Positions 49,684 through 58,330 of a stretch of 64,000 nucleotides of DNA are shown one piece after another. Source of the stretch: DATGMP01 sp035293565 (GTDB taxonomy: Bacteria; Pseudomonadota; Alphaproteobacteria; BOG-932; Roseiterribacteraceae); NCBI GenBank assembly GCA_035293565.1, contig DATGMP010000107.1:10281-74280 (forward strand), written 5' to 3'. Within the stretch, counting starts at the first letter, position 1, and each line of letters starts with the position of its first letter. The position numbers were made by a program, and so were the translations under genes. Below the pieces are notes generated by a model, which was given only the letters and a program-made list of their open reading frames with translations, searched no databases and had not been told where the DNA came from.

Positions 49684-49741
49684 AAGACTTTGCCAGGCGT
49701 CGAGTTGTATCCTGGGAGCGGAGAGGGTTGGGGAGGACGGC

Positions 49742-50791
49742 ATGAGCATGATCATTTCGGCCGACGAGCATCTGGTCGAACCCCTGGAGTTCTGGGAAGG
49801 CTGGCTCCCCGAAAGCTTGCCGGCCGCAGACCGGGACCGGGCGCCGCGACTGGAAAACGGGGCGCTGGTCGTCGATGGACAAGCCATGCCGGTTTTTCTG
49901 CTTTTCCCGGAATTGATCGCCTTCTCGGACGCTCAACCCGGTGGCGGTGACGTTCCAGGCCGGCTGGCGGTGATGGATGACGAGGGAATCGACGTCTCGA
50001 TCCTATTCCCACAGCGCGCGATGGGCATGTTCGCGATGAAGGACCCTGCCCTTCGGACGCGATGCTTCAACGCCTACAACGAATTCCTGGCCGACTTCTG
50101 CGCCAAGTCGAACGGCCGGCTTGCCGGCGCGGCGGTGCTGCCGACGATCTATGAGCCGGAGGCCACCGCCGATTACCTCGCGCATCTGAAGTCGCTCGGC
50201 TTCCGCCTGGTTCAGCTTCCAAGCAGGCTCAAAGGCATGACTTATGGCGCGCCGCAGATCGAACCGATCTGGTCGGCGATCGAGGACAGCGGTCTCGTTG
50301 CCGCCATCCACACCAGTGAGACGCCGGAGAGCAACGGCCCCGGCGGCCTCGGCACCTTCCTTGCCGAAACCACGCAGCCTTTCCGCAAGCTCTGGGCGCA
50401 CCTTGTCTTCACGGGCGTGTTCGAGCGGCACCCGGGGCTTCGTATGCTCTTTGCCGAAGGCGGGATCGGCTGGGTTCCCACGGCACTCGCCGATGCCGAC
50501 CGCATTCATGCGAAGTTCGCGAACTATCTCAATCCGCGTCTGCCGCGGCCACCCAGCGAATATTGGCGTCGGCAATGTTATGCGACCTTCATGGAGGATC
50601 CGCGTGGCATCGAGCAATTGGACCATATCGGCGCGGACCGCGTCCTCTGGTCGTCGGACTATCCGCACCCTGAAGGCACCCGCGGTCAGACGCGAGAGCT
50701 GATCTCGCGGCTCCGGGACCAGCTCGGGCCGGAACAGGCTCAGGCGGTGCTAGGCGGCAATGCGGCGTCCCTGCTGGGACTTGCGGCCTGA
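49742..50791 (+). CDS. Amidohydrolase family protein (amidohydrolase-2)
   Basis: A 349-aa TIM-barrel hydrolase. The metal motif is ADEHLVEP (D-x-H with Glu between), followed by AAIHTSETPES, LRMLFAEGGIGWVPTALADAD and the C-terminal VLWSSDYPHPEGTR. The GGGGAGGACGGC site precedes ATG 49742. It is coupled to a flavodoxin-fold gene (CTGA overlap). Members of this family often decarboxylate or hydrolyse aromatic ring-cleavage products. The substrate is not known. Confidence 0.85.
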   Translation: MSMIISADEHLVEPLEFWEGWLPESLPAADRDRAPRLENGALVVDGQAMPVFLLFPELIAFSDAQPGGGDVPGRLAVMDDEGIDVSILFPQRAMGMFAMKDPALRTRCFNAYNEFLADFCAKSNGRLAGAAVLPTIYEPEATADYLAHLKSLGFRLVQLPSRLKGMTYGAPQIEPIWSAIEDSGLVAAIHTSETPESNGPGGLGTFLAETTQPFRKLWAHLVFTGVFERHPGLRMLFAEGGIGWVPTALADADRIHAKFANYLNPRLPRPPSEYWRRQCYATFMEDPRGIEQLDHIGADRVLWSSDYPHPEGTRGQTRELISRLRDQLGPEQAQAVLGGNAASLLGLAA

Positions 50792-51249
50792 AACGCCTGC
50801 TGATCGTCGCCCACGCCCCCTCGCCTCGCACGCTGGAGCTTCGCGAGGCGGTTCTGCGCGGCGCTTCCTCTACCGATATCGAGGGAGTCGAGATCGTGAT
50901 GCGGCCGCCGCTCGAAGCGGGCCCGAATGACGTCCTCGCGGCGCAGGCGATCATTCTCGGGACCACCGAAAATCTCGGCTATATGAGCGGCGCGCTGAAG
51001 GATTTCTTCGATCGCAGCTACTACCCATGCTTGGAGCTCACACAAGGGCTGCCCTACGCCCTGTATATCCGCGCGGGCCATGACGGCACCGGCACGCGGC
51101 GTGCCGTCGAAAGCATCGCCACGGGTTTGCGCTGGCGCGCTGTTCAGGAGCCTTTGATCTGCCGCGGCGAGTTCAAGGAAGAATTCATCGGCCAATGCGA
51201 AGAGCTCGGAATGGCCATGGCCGCCGGGCTCGAAGCGGGCGTTTTCTGA
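50788..51249 (+). CDS. Flavodoxin-fold NAD(P)H-dependent oxidoreductase, CTG start
   Basis: A 153-aa flavodoxin-like protein. The segment KRLLIVAHAPSPRTLELREAV at the N-terminus is the essential FMN phosphate loop; IILGTTENLGYMSGALKDFFDRSYYP is the second FMN loop. The first in-frame ATG at 50896 would delete the phosphate loop, so the real start must be further upstream. CTG at 50788 gives a 4-nt overlap with the amidohydrolase stop (CTGA), matching the overlapping style of the window. No ATG, GTG or TTG is usable upstream. It is followed 12 nt later by an SDR. Confidence 0.72.
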   Translation: MKRLLIVAHAPSPRTLELREAVLRGASSTDIEGVEIVMRPPLEAGPNDVLAAQAIILGTTENLGYMSGALKDFFDRSYYPCLELTQGLPYALYIRAGHDGTGTRRAVESIATGLRWRAVQEPLICRGEFKEEFIGQCEELGMAMAAGLEAGVF

Positions 51250-51261
51250 GGGAGGAAACGG

Positions 51262-52023
51262 ATGGGAATGCTGAATGGCAAAGTCGCGCTGATCACGGGC
51301 GCCGGACAAGGTGTCGGTCGCGGGATAGCCGTCGCCATGGCAAAGGAGGGTGCCGCGATCGCAGTCGCTGGACGCACGGAGTCGAAGATCAAAGACACCT
51401 GCGCGGCGATCGCCGCGCACGGAGGACGAGCGATTCCAATCGTCTGCGACGTGAAGCACGCGGACGACGTCACGCGCACCGTCGCGAGCACGGTCGAAGC
51501 GTTCGGCGGCATCGATATCTTGGTGAACAATGCCCAAGAGGTTCCGCTCGGCACGCTCCTGGAGGCCAAAGTCGAAGACTATGTCGCTGGATTCGAGTCA
51601 GGGCCGATCGCTACGCTGCGCTTCATGCAAGCTTGCTACCCATACTTGAAGGCCCGCGGCGGCGGATCGATCGTCAATCTCGTGACCGCGGCCGCGGTTC
51701 GGTGGGATATGGCCGGATACGGCATGCACGGATCCGTGAAGCAGGCAATCCGATCGCTAACCCGCGCAGCGGCCTCCGAATGGGGCCCCGACAACATCCG
51801 CACCAACAATATCGCGCCCGAAGCTCTCTCCCCGGGCTTCGAGGATTGGATGCGAGCGGATCCCGAAACGACGTCGGCCTTCATCAAAACGATCCCGCTC
51901 GGCCGCGTCGGTGACTGCGAACGCGATATCGGGCGTTTCGTCGTGCTGCTCTGCAGTCCCGGCGCCGAGTATGTTTCCGGTGCCACGATCCCTGTCGATG
52001 GCGGCCAGGCGAATTTCGATTAG
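51262..52023 (+). CDS. SDR-family protein lacking catalytic Ser and Tyr
   Basis: A 253-aa paralog of the tandem SDRs at 30332-31871, with the same length and collinear motifs (ITGAGQGVG, VNNAQ, ARGGGSIVNL, KQAIRSLTRAAASEW). The two catalytic positions differ: Ser143 is Ala and Tyr156 is His (in GMHGSVK), while Lys160 is kept. It is therefore probably inactive as a classical SDR or has altered chemistry, for instance as a binding subunit. It lies in an operon with the flavodoxin-fold gene, and converges with the MDR gene by a 4-nt overlap. Confidence 0.85.
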   Translation: MGMLNGKVALITGAGQGVGRGIAVAMAKEGAAIAVAGRTESKIKDTCAAIAAHGGRAIPIVCDVKHADDVTRTVASTVEAFGGIDILVNNAQEVPLGTLLEAKVEDYVAGFESGPIATLRFMQACYPYLKARGGGSIVNLVTAAAVRWDMAGYGMHGSVKQAIRSLTRAAASEWGPDNIRTNNIAPEALSPGFEDWMRADPETTSAFIKTIPLGRVGDCERDIGRFVVLLCSPGAEYVSGATIPVDGGQANFD

Positions 52024-53057
52024 CTGCGCAGCGTGACGACGGTTCTGCCGATCGTCAGCCGCTGATCCATACGATCGAGCGCAGCAGGCAGCTCGTCAAA
52101 CGGAACGACGCTGCCGACGACAGGTCGAATTCGTCCTTCCGCCAGCAACGCCTCCAGCGACTTCTGCACACGCTCACCCACTGACCGCGGCAGCATATGG
52201 AAACCCGGCGCGGGATTTTCAGCCCTTTGATCGCCCGCATAGGCCAGCATCACGCCCATCAGCGAGATGCTGCCGAAGCAAAGAGCGCGCGGCGTCAATG
52301 TGGGCCGATCTTCGGCTTCGATCCCGCCGGCGAAGCCAATGACCATGATCCTGCCATGCAGCGCGAGACACTTGACCGACGCCTCGGTGACCGTGCCGCC
52401 GACGCCGTCGAAGACGAGATCGACCCCGCGCCCGCGCGTCGCTTCGAGAACCACCGACGCGAAGTCCTGCTCGCGATAATCGATGGCAATCTCTGCGCCC
52501 AGCTCCCGGCATTTCGCGATCTTTTTGGCGCCGCCGGCCGTCGCGAGCACGCGAGCGCCGGCGGCAACGGCGAGCTGGATCGCGGCCGACCCGACGCCGC
52601 CGGCTCCGGCGTGCACCAGCACTGTCTCACCCGCTTGGAGCCGCCCGCGCTCGTGCAGGCCCAGCCATGCCAAATGAAAAGGAAAATAGAAGGCCGCTCC
52701 CGCGACATCGTCCAGCCCGGACGGCACATCGAAGACCATGCCGGCATCGCCGATTACATAATCGGCATAGCCGCCGTATGCGCCTTTGGCGCAGGCGATC
52801 ACCCGCCGCCCGAGCCATTTCTCCGCCCCTGGACCCGCTGCGTCGACATCGCCCAGCACCTCCATGCCGAGCGTGTAGGGAATAGGCGGATTGACCGTGA
52901 TATAACGGCCGTAACAGCCGTCGATTTCATTGTAGTTCAAGGCCGACGCACGGTTTCGAACGCGAACCTCCCCTGGCCCGGGCTCCGGTATCGGAACGTC
53001 GTCGAGGCGCAGCGCGTCGGATGGTCTTCCATATCGATGTACCCGCCACGCTCTCAT
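52020..53057 (-). CDS. NADPH:quinone oxidoreductase-like MDR protein
   Basis: A 345-aa zinc-free MDR protein: MRAWRVHRYGRPSDALRL start, VLVHAGAGGVGSAAIQLA (cofactor loop), DLVFDGVGG and LTIGRTVVTLRS end. ATG 53057 has a strong GGAGGGC ribosome site; the frame to 53084 adds nine residues. It resembles the MDR at 9561-10538 in type but not closely. It lies 23 nt after the LigI-like lactonase stop. Confidence 0.85.
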   Translation of the reverse strand: MRAWRVHRYGRPSDALRLDDVPIPEPGPGEVRVRNRASALNYNEIDGCYGRYITVNPPIPYTLGMEVLGDVDAAGPGAEKWLGRRVIACAKGAYGGYADYVIGDAGMVFDVPSGLDDVAGAAFYFPFHLAWLGLHERGRLQAGETVLVHAGAGGVGSAAIQLAVAAGARVLATAGGAKKIAKCRELGAEIAIDYREQDFASVVLEATRGRGVDLVFDGVGGTVTEASVKCLALHGRIMVIGFAGGIEAEDRPTLTPRALCFGSISLMGVMLAYAGDQRAENPAPGFHMLPRSVGERVQKSLEALLAEGRIRPVVGSVVPFDELPAALDRMDQRLTIGRTVVTLRS

Positions 53058-53080
53058 ACCTCTGCCCTCCCCGTCATTGT

Positions 53081-53965
53081 TCAAAACCCGTAGAGCCGGG
53101 ACGGATTGTCCACCAGAATTCGGCGCCGCGTCTCCGCATCCGCCCAGTCGGCCAGCAAGCTCAGAACCCTGCCATCATCGATCGGCAGCGGCGGCGCGAT
53201 ATCGGTGGGCCCCCGGCCGGGCTCCTTCGCATTATTGGGGTGTGGCCAGTCGCTGCCCCAGACAGTGCGCTCCGGGCCCGCGGCGATGAGCGCGCGCGCC
53301 AGCGGCATCATGTCGGGATAGTCGGGCACGAGCGTCGAGCAGCGATAGGCCGCCGACAGCTTGATCCAGACATGACCTGATCGGATCAGGCTCAACAATT
53401 GTCCAAAGCCCGCCTGGTCCAGACCCGCCGCAGCCTTCGCACCACCGAAATGGTCGATAACGACCGGAATCCTCAGGTCCAACAGAACCGGGGCGAGAGC
53501 CGAAATCAGCGCCAAATTGCTAAAAATCTGAATATGCCAGCCGTGCGGCGCGACCCGGGCTGCCGTCTCTTTGAGCAGTCGCGCCGACCGGCCCGGATCG
53601 ACCTCGCCCATCATTTCGAGATTGACCCGCACGCCGCGCACTCCGGCCTGGGCCAGCCGGTCGAGATCGGCCGGTCCCATCCGGTCGTCCAGCACCGCAA
53701 CGCCCCGCGCACGCTCCATCCCCAGCTGCCGGATGCCTTCCAACGTTGCCGAGTTGTCCGATCCGTAGACGCTCGGCTGCACGATCACGGTCCGGGACAG
53801 CCCAAGATCGCGATGAAGGCCTTGCAGCGTCTCGACGCTCGCCTCAGGCGGCGTGTAAGCGCGGCCCGGCGTTAAAGGATAATGGGCAGAATCAAGAAAA
53901 ACATGGACATGGCAGTCACAGGCCCCGTCCGGGACCGAAAAGCGGACTTTGCTTCTTTGGCTCAT
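53081..53965 (-). CDS. LigI-like amidohydrolase (dicarboxylate lactonase type)
   Basis: A 294-aa TIM-barrel hydrolase resembling 2-pyrone-4,6-dicarboxylate lactonase and related enzymes. ACDCHVHVF (metal motif), PSVYGSDNSATL, PVVIDHFGGAKA and TVWGSDWPHPNN are diagnostic, the last with its Asp ligand. It is shorter than other amidohydrolases here. Start ATG 53965; the longer frame to 54472 is antisense to the CGSC gene. It precedes the MDR gene on the same strand, so lactone opening followed by reduction may be linked. Confidence 0.84.
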   Translation of the reverse strand: MSQRSKVRFSVPDGACDCHVHVFLDSAHYPLTPGRAYTPPEASVETLQGLHRDLGLSRTVIVQPSVYGSDNSATLEGIRQLGMERARGVAVLDDRMGPADLDRLAQAGVRGVRVNLEMMGEVDPGRSARLLKETAARVAPHGWHIQIFSNLALISALAPVLLDLRIPVVIDHFGGAKAAAGLDQAGFGQLLSLIRSGHVWIKLSAAYRCSTLVPDYPDMMPLARALIAAGPERTVWGSDWPHPNNAKEPGRGPTDIAPPLPIDDGRVLSLLADWADAETRRRILVDNPSRLYGF

Positions 53966-54077
53966 CCCATTGACCCTGTTTTCAGCCGCGACCGGGCGGG
54001 CTAAGATCGCCCGAGGCGCCCCCAACAACAAGAATGTGAATTCGGGCGCACCGAAGACATTGCGGGGAGGCTTTGCG

Positions 54078-54635
54078 ATGGCCAAGGGTATTGTGCTCGA
54101 TCCGACCACGGTGCGCGAGGATGACATCACCTCGCCCGGACCCGATTTCGGCGATCTTGCCGGCAAGACGATCGGGTTCAGGGTCGACCGGATGTGGCGA
54201 TCTTGGGATTGGATCAGCGAGATCTGGGCCAAGGAATTCGAAAAGGCCGGCGCGACGGTCAAATATTGGCGCTCCAACGGCCGCTCGGGCGAGGAAGGCG
54301 AGCGCGAAGCCCGAGAACTCGATGAATTCATCAAGACGATCGACTGCGCCATCGTCGGCCTCGCCAATTGCGGTTCCTGCACCGGCTGGACAGTGCGCGA
54401 CTCGCTGACCGCGGCGGCGGCGGGACTGCCGACCGTTGCCATTGCGACCGCCAATTTCCATGAATTCGCCAAGACGATCGCGCGACGCGGTGGCCGCTCG
54501 GGCCTTAGGGTGCATGTTCTTCCCTACCCGCTCAATGAGCGGCTCAAGGAGGATGTCGATCCGGTCGCGCATGAGCACTTCCCCAAGCTGCTCGTCACTG
54601 TGGGCGCCAGCATCGCCAAGAAGGCCGCGGCATGA
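54078..54635 (+). CDS. UGSC-family protein, Cys (CGSC) form
   Basis: A 185-aa protein whose central motif GLANCGSCTGWTVRDS has Cys98-Gly-Ser-Cys101 (codons tgc ggt tcc tgc). In the UGSC family known from selenoproteome surveys the first Cys is selenocysteine; here it is plain Cys, with no in-frame TGA. The fold appears alpha/beta with a Gly-rich strand before the motif, suggesting a thiol/disulfide or nucleophile site. Function in the family is not established. GGGGAGG precedes ATG 54078. The stop overlaps the next gene by 4 nt (ATGA). Confidence 0.8.
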   Translation: MAKGIVLDPTTVREDDITSPGPDFGDLAGKTIGFRVDRMWRSWDWISEIWAKEFEKAGATVKYWRSNGRSGEEGEREARELDEFIKTIDCAIVGLANCGSCTGWTVRDSLTAAAAGLPTVAIATANFHEFAKTIARRGGRSGLRVHVLPYPLNERLKEDVDPVAHEHFPKLLVTVGASIAKKAAA

Positions 54636-55765
54636 GCGTCATCACGATCCGTCCGGCCAAGACCCGTACGCAGCCGCCGCCTCGTCTCAAGGTCGATCGC
54701 GACTGCGGACCCGAAGGATGCGAGATCGACTGGCTGGCAAGCCAGCGGCACGAAGCCGATCTGGACATCGGTAGCTTCACCGATTTCGCCATGGAGAAGG
54801 GATGGGGCGACGGGCTACCTCTCGTCCCGCCGACCGAGACCCGCGTCAGGACCATGCTGGCGGCCAACAACCGCTACCCGGACGAAGTGATCGCGATCAT
54901 GCCGCCGATGCGATCGGAGTGCACGGTCGAGAAGATCGCAATCAACGCCGTGATGGCCGGCGCTCCGCCGGAATCGCTGCCGCTGCTCATCGCGGCGGTC
55001 GAAGCTATTTGCGATAATGATTTCGAGCTTTACGGCGTCAACACGACGACCGCGCCGGTCTTTCCGGCAATGTTCGTGAACGGGCCGATCCGCGACAAGC
55101 TCCAGATTCCATACAAGCACGGCTGTTTCGGCGGGACGGCCACCAAAGCCGTTGCGATCGGCCGGGCGCTCAGATTGATCATGCGCAATATCGCGGGACA
55201 GGTCCCGGGCGTCACCTCGCAGACAACCTTCGGCTCGCCGGGCCGCATTTCCGGCATCCTTGTCGGCGAATGGGAAGAACGCTCGCCTTGGGCGCCGCTT
55301 GCCGAACGCCGCGGCGTCAAAGGCAATGCGGTAACCGTCTTCGGAGCAATGGGTACCGCGAACGTCGTCGACACGACTTCGCAGAAGCCCATGGAATTCC
55401 TCGAGATGATCGGGAAGTCGCTGGCCTATCCGGGCACCAACTGCTTCTCGCCCGCCGTACCGTATGGTGAGACTTTCGTCGCGCTCAATCCGATCTGCGC
55501 GGAGATCGTCGGCAAGGAGTTCAAAAAAGTCGAGGATGTGCAGGAGATCCTGTGGCGTTTCGCCAGCCTGCCGGCCGAGACGTTCGAACACCTCCATCGC
55601 GGACAGCTCGAGGACGAGGACCGCGTTCGCCCCGATGGGCGGGTCTATCTCGTGCCCGAGCCGAAAGACGTCCAGGTGATGGTCTGCGGCGGCACCGGCG
55701 GTCTGCACGCCGCCATGGTGCACAGCTTCGGCACGTCGCTAACGCAAACACGGGCGATTATCTAA
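54632..55765 (+). CDS. Unassigned 377-aa partner of the CGSC protein
   Basis: A 377-aa protein with no recognised family name. It has CGPEGC near the N-terminus (Cys25, Cys30), GWGDGLPLVPPTETRVRTML (56-75 region), VEKIAINAVMAGAPPESLPLL, HGCFGGTATKAVAIG and QVMVCGGTGGLHAAMVHSFG near the end. Several conserved Cys and Gly-rich loops suggest a soluble enzyme with ligand or metal binding. It is coupled to the CGSC gene by a 4-nt overlap, so they probably form a functional pair. No signal peptide or membrane segment is visible. Confidence 0.75.
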   Translation: MSVITIRPAKTRTQPPPRLKVDRDCGPEGCEIDWLASQRHEADLDIGSFTDFAMEKGWGDGLPLVPPTETRVRTMLAANNRYPDEVIAIMPPMRSECTVEKIAINAVMAGAPPESLPLLIAAVEAICDNDFELYGVNTTTAPVFPAMFVNGPIRDKLQIPYKHGCFGGTATKAVAIGRALRLIMRNIAGQVPGVTSQTTFGSPGRISGILVGEWEERSPWAPLAERRGVKGNAVTVFGAMGTANVVDTTSQKPMEFLEMIGKSLAYPGTNCFSPAVPYGETFVALNPICAEIVGKEFKKVEDVQEILWRFASLPAETFEHLHRGQLEDEDRVRPDGRVYLVPEPKDVQVMVCGGTGGLHAAMVHSFGTSLTQTRAII

Positions 55766-55781
55766 ACTCGCACTCGTGGTC

Positions 55782-55850
55782 ATTCCTGCGAAAGCGGGAA
55801 TCCATTTGTCCGCCGTCTCGCTGGTGGAGGATTCCCGCCTTCGCGGGAAG
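55782..55850. repeat. REP-type element with two facing hairpins
   Basis: ATTCCTGC-GAAA-GCGGGAAT (55782-55801) and ATTCCCGC-CTTC-GCGGGAA (55831-55849) flank a short spacer. The first matches the core of the 12408-12435 palindrome. The two arms in opposite relation suggest a small mobile-like or BIME element. It lies 16 bp after the unassigned gene and may serve as its terminator or mRNA stabiliser. Confidence 0.7.
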
Positions 55851-55968
55851 GGCGAATTGTTCGGACGTGTGAATGCTACTCACTTCGCGCGTGATCAAAT
55901 ATCACTCGGATCATTTGCTCGGGCGCCCTAAAATGAATTGGCGTTCATAGCGGAACAGGAGAAAGACG

Positions 55969-57081
55969 ATGGCAGATAGCGATGCAGCCCGCAAAGCCGT
56001 GAACGGCGAGATGTGGGACGAGTTCTGCGATCTGCTAAAGGAGGCCGGCAAGGTCGTGCTCCGGCCCGAGGTGCCGAGCGATGCTTTCAATCGCGCGATC
56101 GGCTACCGCTTCCTGTCGCGGCTGCTGCGCGGCGGCCTCGAATCCGCCCTCGACTATGCGCATCCGCAATATCCGGCCTTCTTCCGCTTGGCCGACGACA
56201 CCAAGCACCTGCTGAACGATAACCCGGACAATTACTATCAGAACTGTGTCATCGACGGCCGATTCGACTATCGCATCACGGGCACACGCGGAACGGTGAA
56301 CTGGTTCTCGATCGGATCGAAGGGCCAGTCGCTCGACATCGAAAAGATGCTCGACACCGGGTACATCGATTCGACACAGATGGAATTCCGGCCGGACGGC
56401 AGCTTCGAGATCATCGCGAGTGCAGAGAAGAAGCCCGGCAACTGGCTGCCGCTCGCTCGCAATTCGAGCTCGCTCGTCGTGCGTCAGACCTTCGCCGATC
56501 GCAAGAAGGAGAAGATCGCGGAGCTCAACATCGAGTGCATGAATCCCGAAGCGGCCGACAACAACCAATCGCCAGAGCGTATCATGGCGGGCCTCCTGAA
56601 CGCCGCGCGATTCGTTAAGAACATCGGCAACATGACGATCGAGTGGCAGGAGCGTTACAAGAAGCTGCACCTCAATCTTCTCCCGGAAGATGATCAGAAG
56701 CGTTGCCAGGATGCAGGCGGCGACGCAAACATCCATTACTATCAGAGCTACTGGAAACTCGCGCCGGACGAGGCCCTCTACATTGACATCAAGAACATCC
56801 CGGAATGCCAGACCTGGAACATGCAGGTCTCCGACTATTGGATGGAATCGCTCGACTTCCGCTTCTTCAAGGTCAGCGTGAACAAGTTCACTGCCCATTA
56901 CGAGCCCGACGGCTCGGTCAAGATCGTGATTGCGCACCAGGATCCCGGGCCGAAATATCCGAACTGGCTCACGACGCTCGGCCACGACCAGGGCGGCATG
57001 CTTGGCCGGCTGGTCGGCGCCAAAAGCTTCTTGCCGGAATTTCCGGCGAAGGTGGTGAAGCTGGCCGAGCTGCGCGGCTAG
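55969..57081 (+). CDS. DUF1214 domain protein
   Basis: A 370-aa soluble protein. The C-terminal part has the DUF1214 pattern: LAPDEALYIDIKNIPECQTWNMQVSDYWMESLDF, then DGSVKIVIAHQDPG. The N-terminal helix GEMWDEFCDLLKEAGKVVLR and YRITGTRGTVNWFSIG precede it. The domain (often with DUF1254) is found in catabolic loci; its reaction is unknown. An AGGAGAAAGACG ribosome site precedes the ATG. It follows the CGSC pair by 203 bp and the REP element. Confidence 0.85.
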   Translation: MADSDAARKAVNGEMWDEFCDLLKEAGKVVLRPEVPSDAFNRAIGYRFLSRLLRGGLESALDYAHPQYPAFFRLADDTKHLLNDNPDNYYQNCVIDGRFDYRITGTRGTVNWFSIGSKGQSLDIEKMLDTGYIDSTQMEFRPDGSFEIIASAEKKPGNWLPLARNSSSLVVRQTFADRKKEKIAELNIECMNPEAADNNQSPERIMAGLLNAARFVKNIGNMTIEWQERYKKLHLNLLPEDDQKRCQDAGGDANIHYYQSYWKLAPDEALYIDIKNIPECQTWNMQVSDYWMESLDFRFFKVSVNKFTAHYEPDGSVKIVIAHQDPGPKYPNWLTTLGHDQGGMLGRLVGAKSFLPEFPAKVVKLAELRG

Positions 57082-57148
57082 CTTCGCTGTCCGAAGGCAA
57101 GGTCGCTCAAAGGCTTCAGCTTGGCCCGCTCTTCCGGATAGCGGTCGC

Positions 57149-58330
57149 TCAGAGGTATTTCGCCCGATACTTCGCGAAATCGCGTTTCAGCAGCTCTTCG
57201 GTCAGTCCGTAAGTATCGAGGTCGTAGACATGCGGCGGGCGCTTGTCGCGTGGATTGGCGTCGAGCCAGGTTTGGAGGGCTGCCTCGTCAGCAACGGTCA
57301 ACGGACGGTTCATCTTGGCGAAGACCTTGCGCGCCTGCTCCATCGGGCGACCGACGAGATCCTGATAGTGCAGGTCGACGAAGCGCGTGTCGCCGATCCG
57401 CTCGCGGAGCGCGATCAGATTGTTCAACATCCAGGACCAGCGACCCGAAATGAAGGGACCGAGCTGCTTCAGCGGCACCCTCTCCGATTTCATCCGCATC
57501 AGCGTCGCATTCATGCTGCAATAGGACGGAATGGTGCGCAGCGGGTCCCGGTGGGTCATCACGATGACCGAGCCTGGAAAAGTCTCGAGCAGCGTCTGGG
57601 GCGCGGAAAGATGCGACGGCGTCTTCAGGATCCAGGCCTTTCCGGCGCGCGCCGGATTCTGCCACTGCAGATATTTCAGCGACAGGAGCAAATCCTGATA
57701 GGCCTTCGTCTGGTCGGCGGTCTCCAGCCATTTGGCATAGGAGGGCACCCAGACGAAGCATTCGACCATCGTGCCGACGAATTGCTGATCCATCAGGATC
57801 GCCTCTTCCTCGGGCTGGTCCAGCGACATCGGGTGGATCGACATGATCTCCGGCATCAGCTTGAGCCAGAGATCGAACAGCTGCTGCGCGGCCGCCCGCC
57901 GCGCGACCGGGCGCCCCCGCTCCTCGCCTTCGAACGGGCATGGGAACTGCGCCTCCCACCAATTCATGCCGGTGAAGCTGGGCGCCGCGCACAGCATGCG
58001 ATGGGTTTTGGTGCTGCCGGTGCGCGAGAGGCCGAGGATCGCCGCCGCGACGGTGACTTTCTCGTCCAGGATTTCGGGATGCGCTCGGATCGCCTCGATG
58101 AGCCGAAGGCGGTTCATGAGGCATTTGATGATCCGCTCGGCCTCCATGGCTTCGCCGGCCGCAGAGAGCTGCGCTTCGGCATGGGTGGCGTCGAGCATGA
58201 CCTGCAGCGGCTCGAGGAACCAGCTGTCGCCGAAATCCTCCAACCCGGTCGTCCGCCGCCGCGCCTCGGCCAGCAGCGCCTCGCGCTCGAGCGGCGGGAT
58301 CGGCATTTCCTTTCCCGCGCCCTCGGGCAT
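57149..58330 (-). CDS. Sulfotransferase family protein
   Basis: A 393-aa sulfotransferase. The PAPS 5'-phosphosulfate loop is LGLSRTGSTKTHRML (around residues 98-112), and the 3'-phosphate region is VIVMTHRDPLRTIPSYC. The C-terminal VDLHYQDLVGRPMEQARKVF is also conserved. Such enzymes transfer sulfate to hydroxyl groups of steroids or lipids; in degraders the group is common with unknown substrates. TGATG couples it to the SDR upstream. Confidence 0.82.
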   Translation of the reverse strand: MPEGAGKEMPIPPLEREALLAEARRRTTGLEDFGDSWFLEPLQVMLDATHAEAQLSAAGEAMEAERIIKCLMNRLRLIEAIRAHPEILDEKVTVAAAILGLSRTGSTKTHRMLCAAPSFTGMNWWEAQFPCPFEGEERGRPVARRAAAQQLFDLWLKLMPEIMSIHPMSLDQPEEEAILMDQQFVGTMVECFVWVPSYAKWLETADQTKAYQDLLLSLKYLQWQNPARAGKAWILKTPSHLSAPQTLLETFPGSVIVMTHRDPLRTIPSYCSMNATLMRMKSERVPLKQLGPFISGRWSWMLNNLIALRERIGDTRFVDLHYQDLVGRPMEQARKVFAKMNRPLTVADEAALQTWLDANPRDKRPPHVYDLDTYGLTEELLKRDFAKYRAKYL

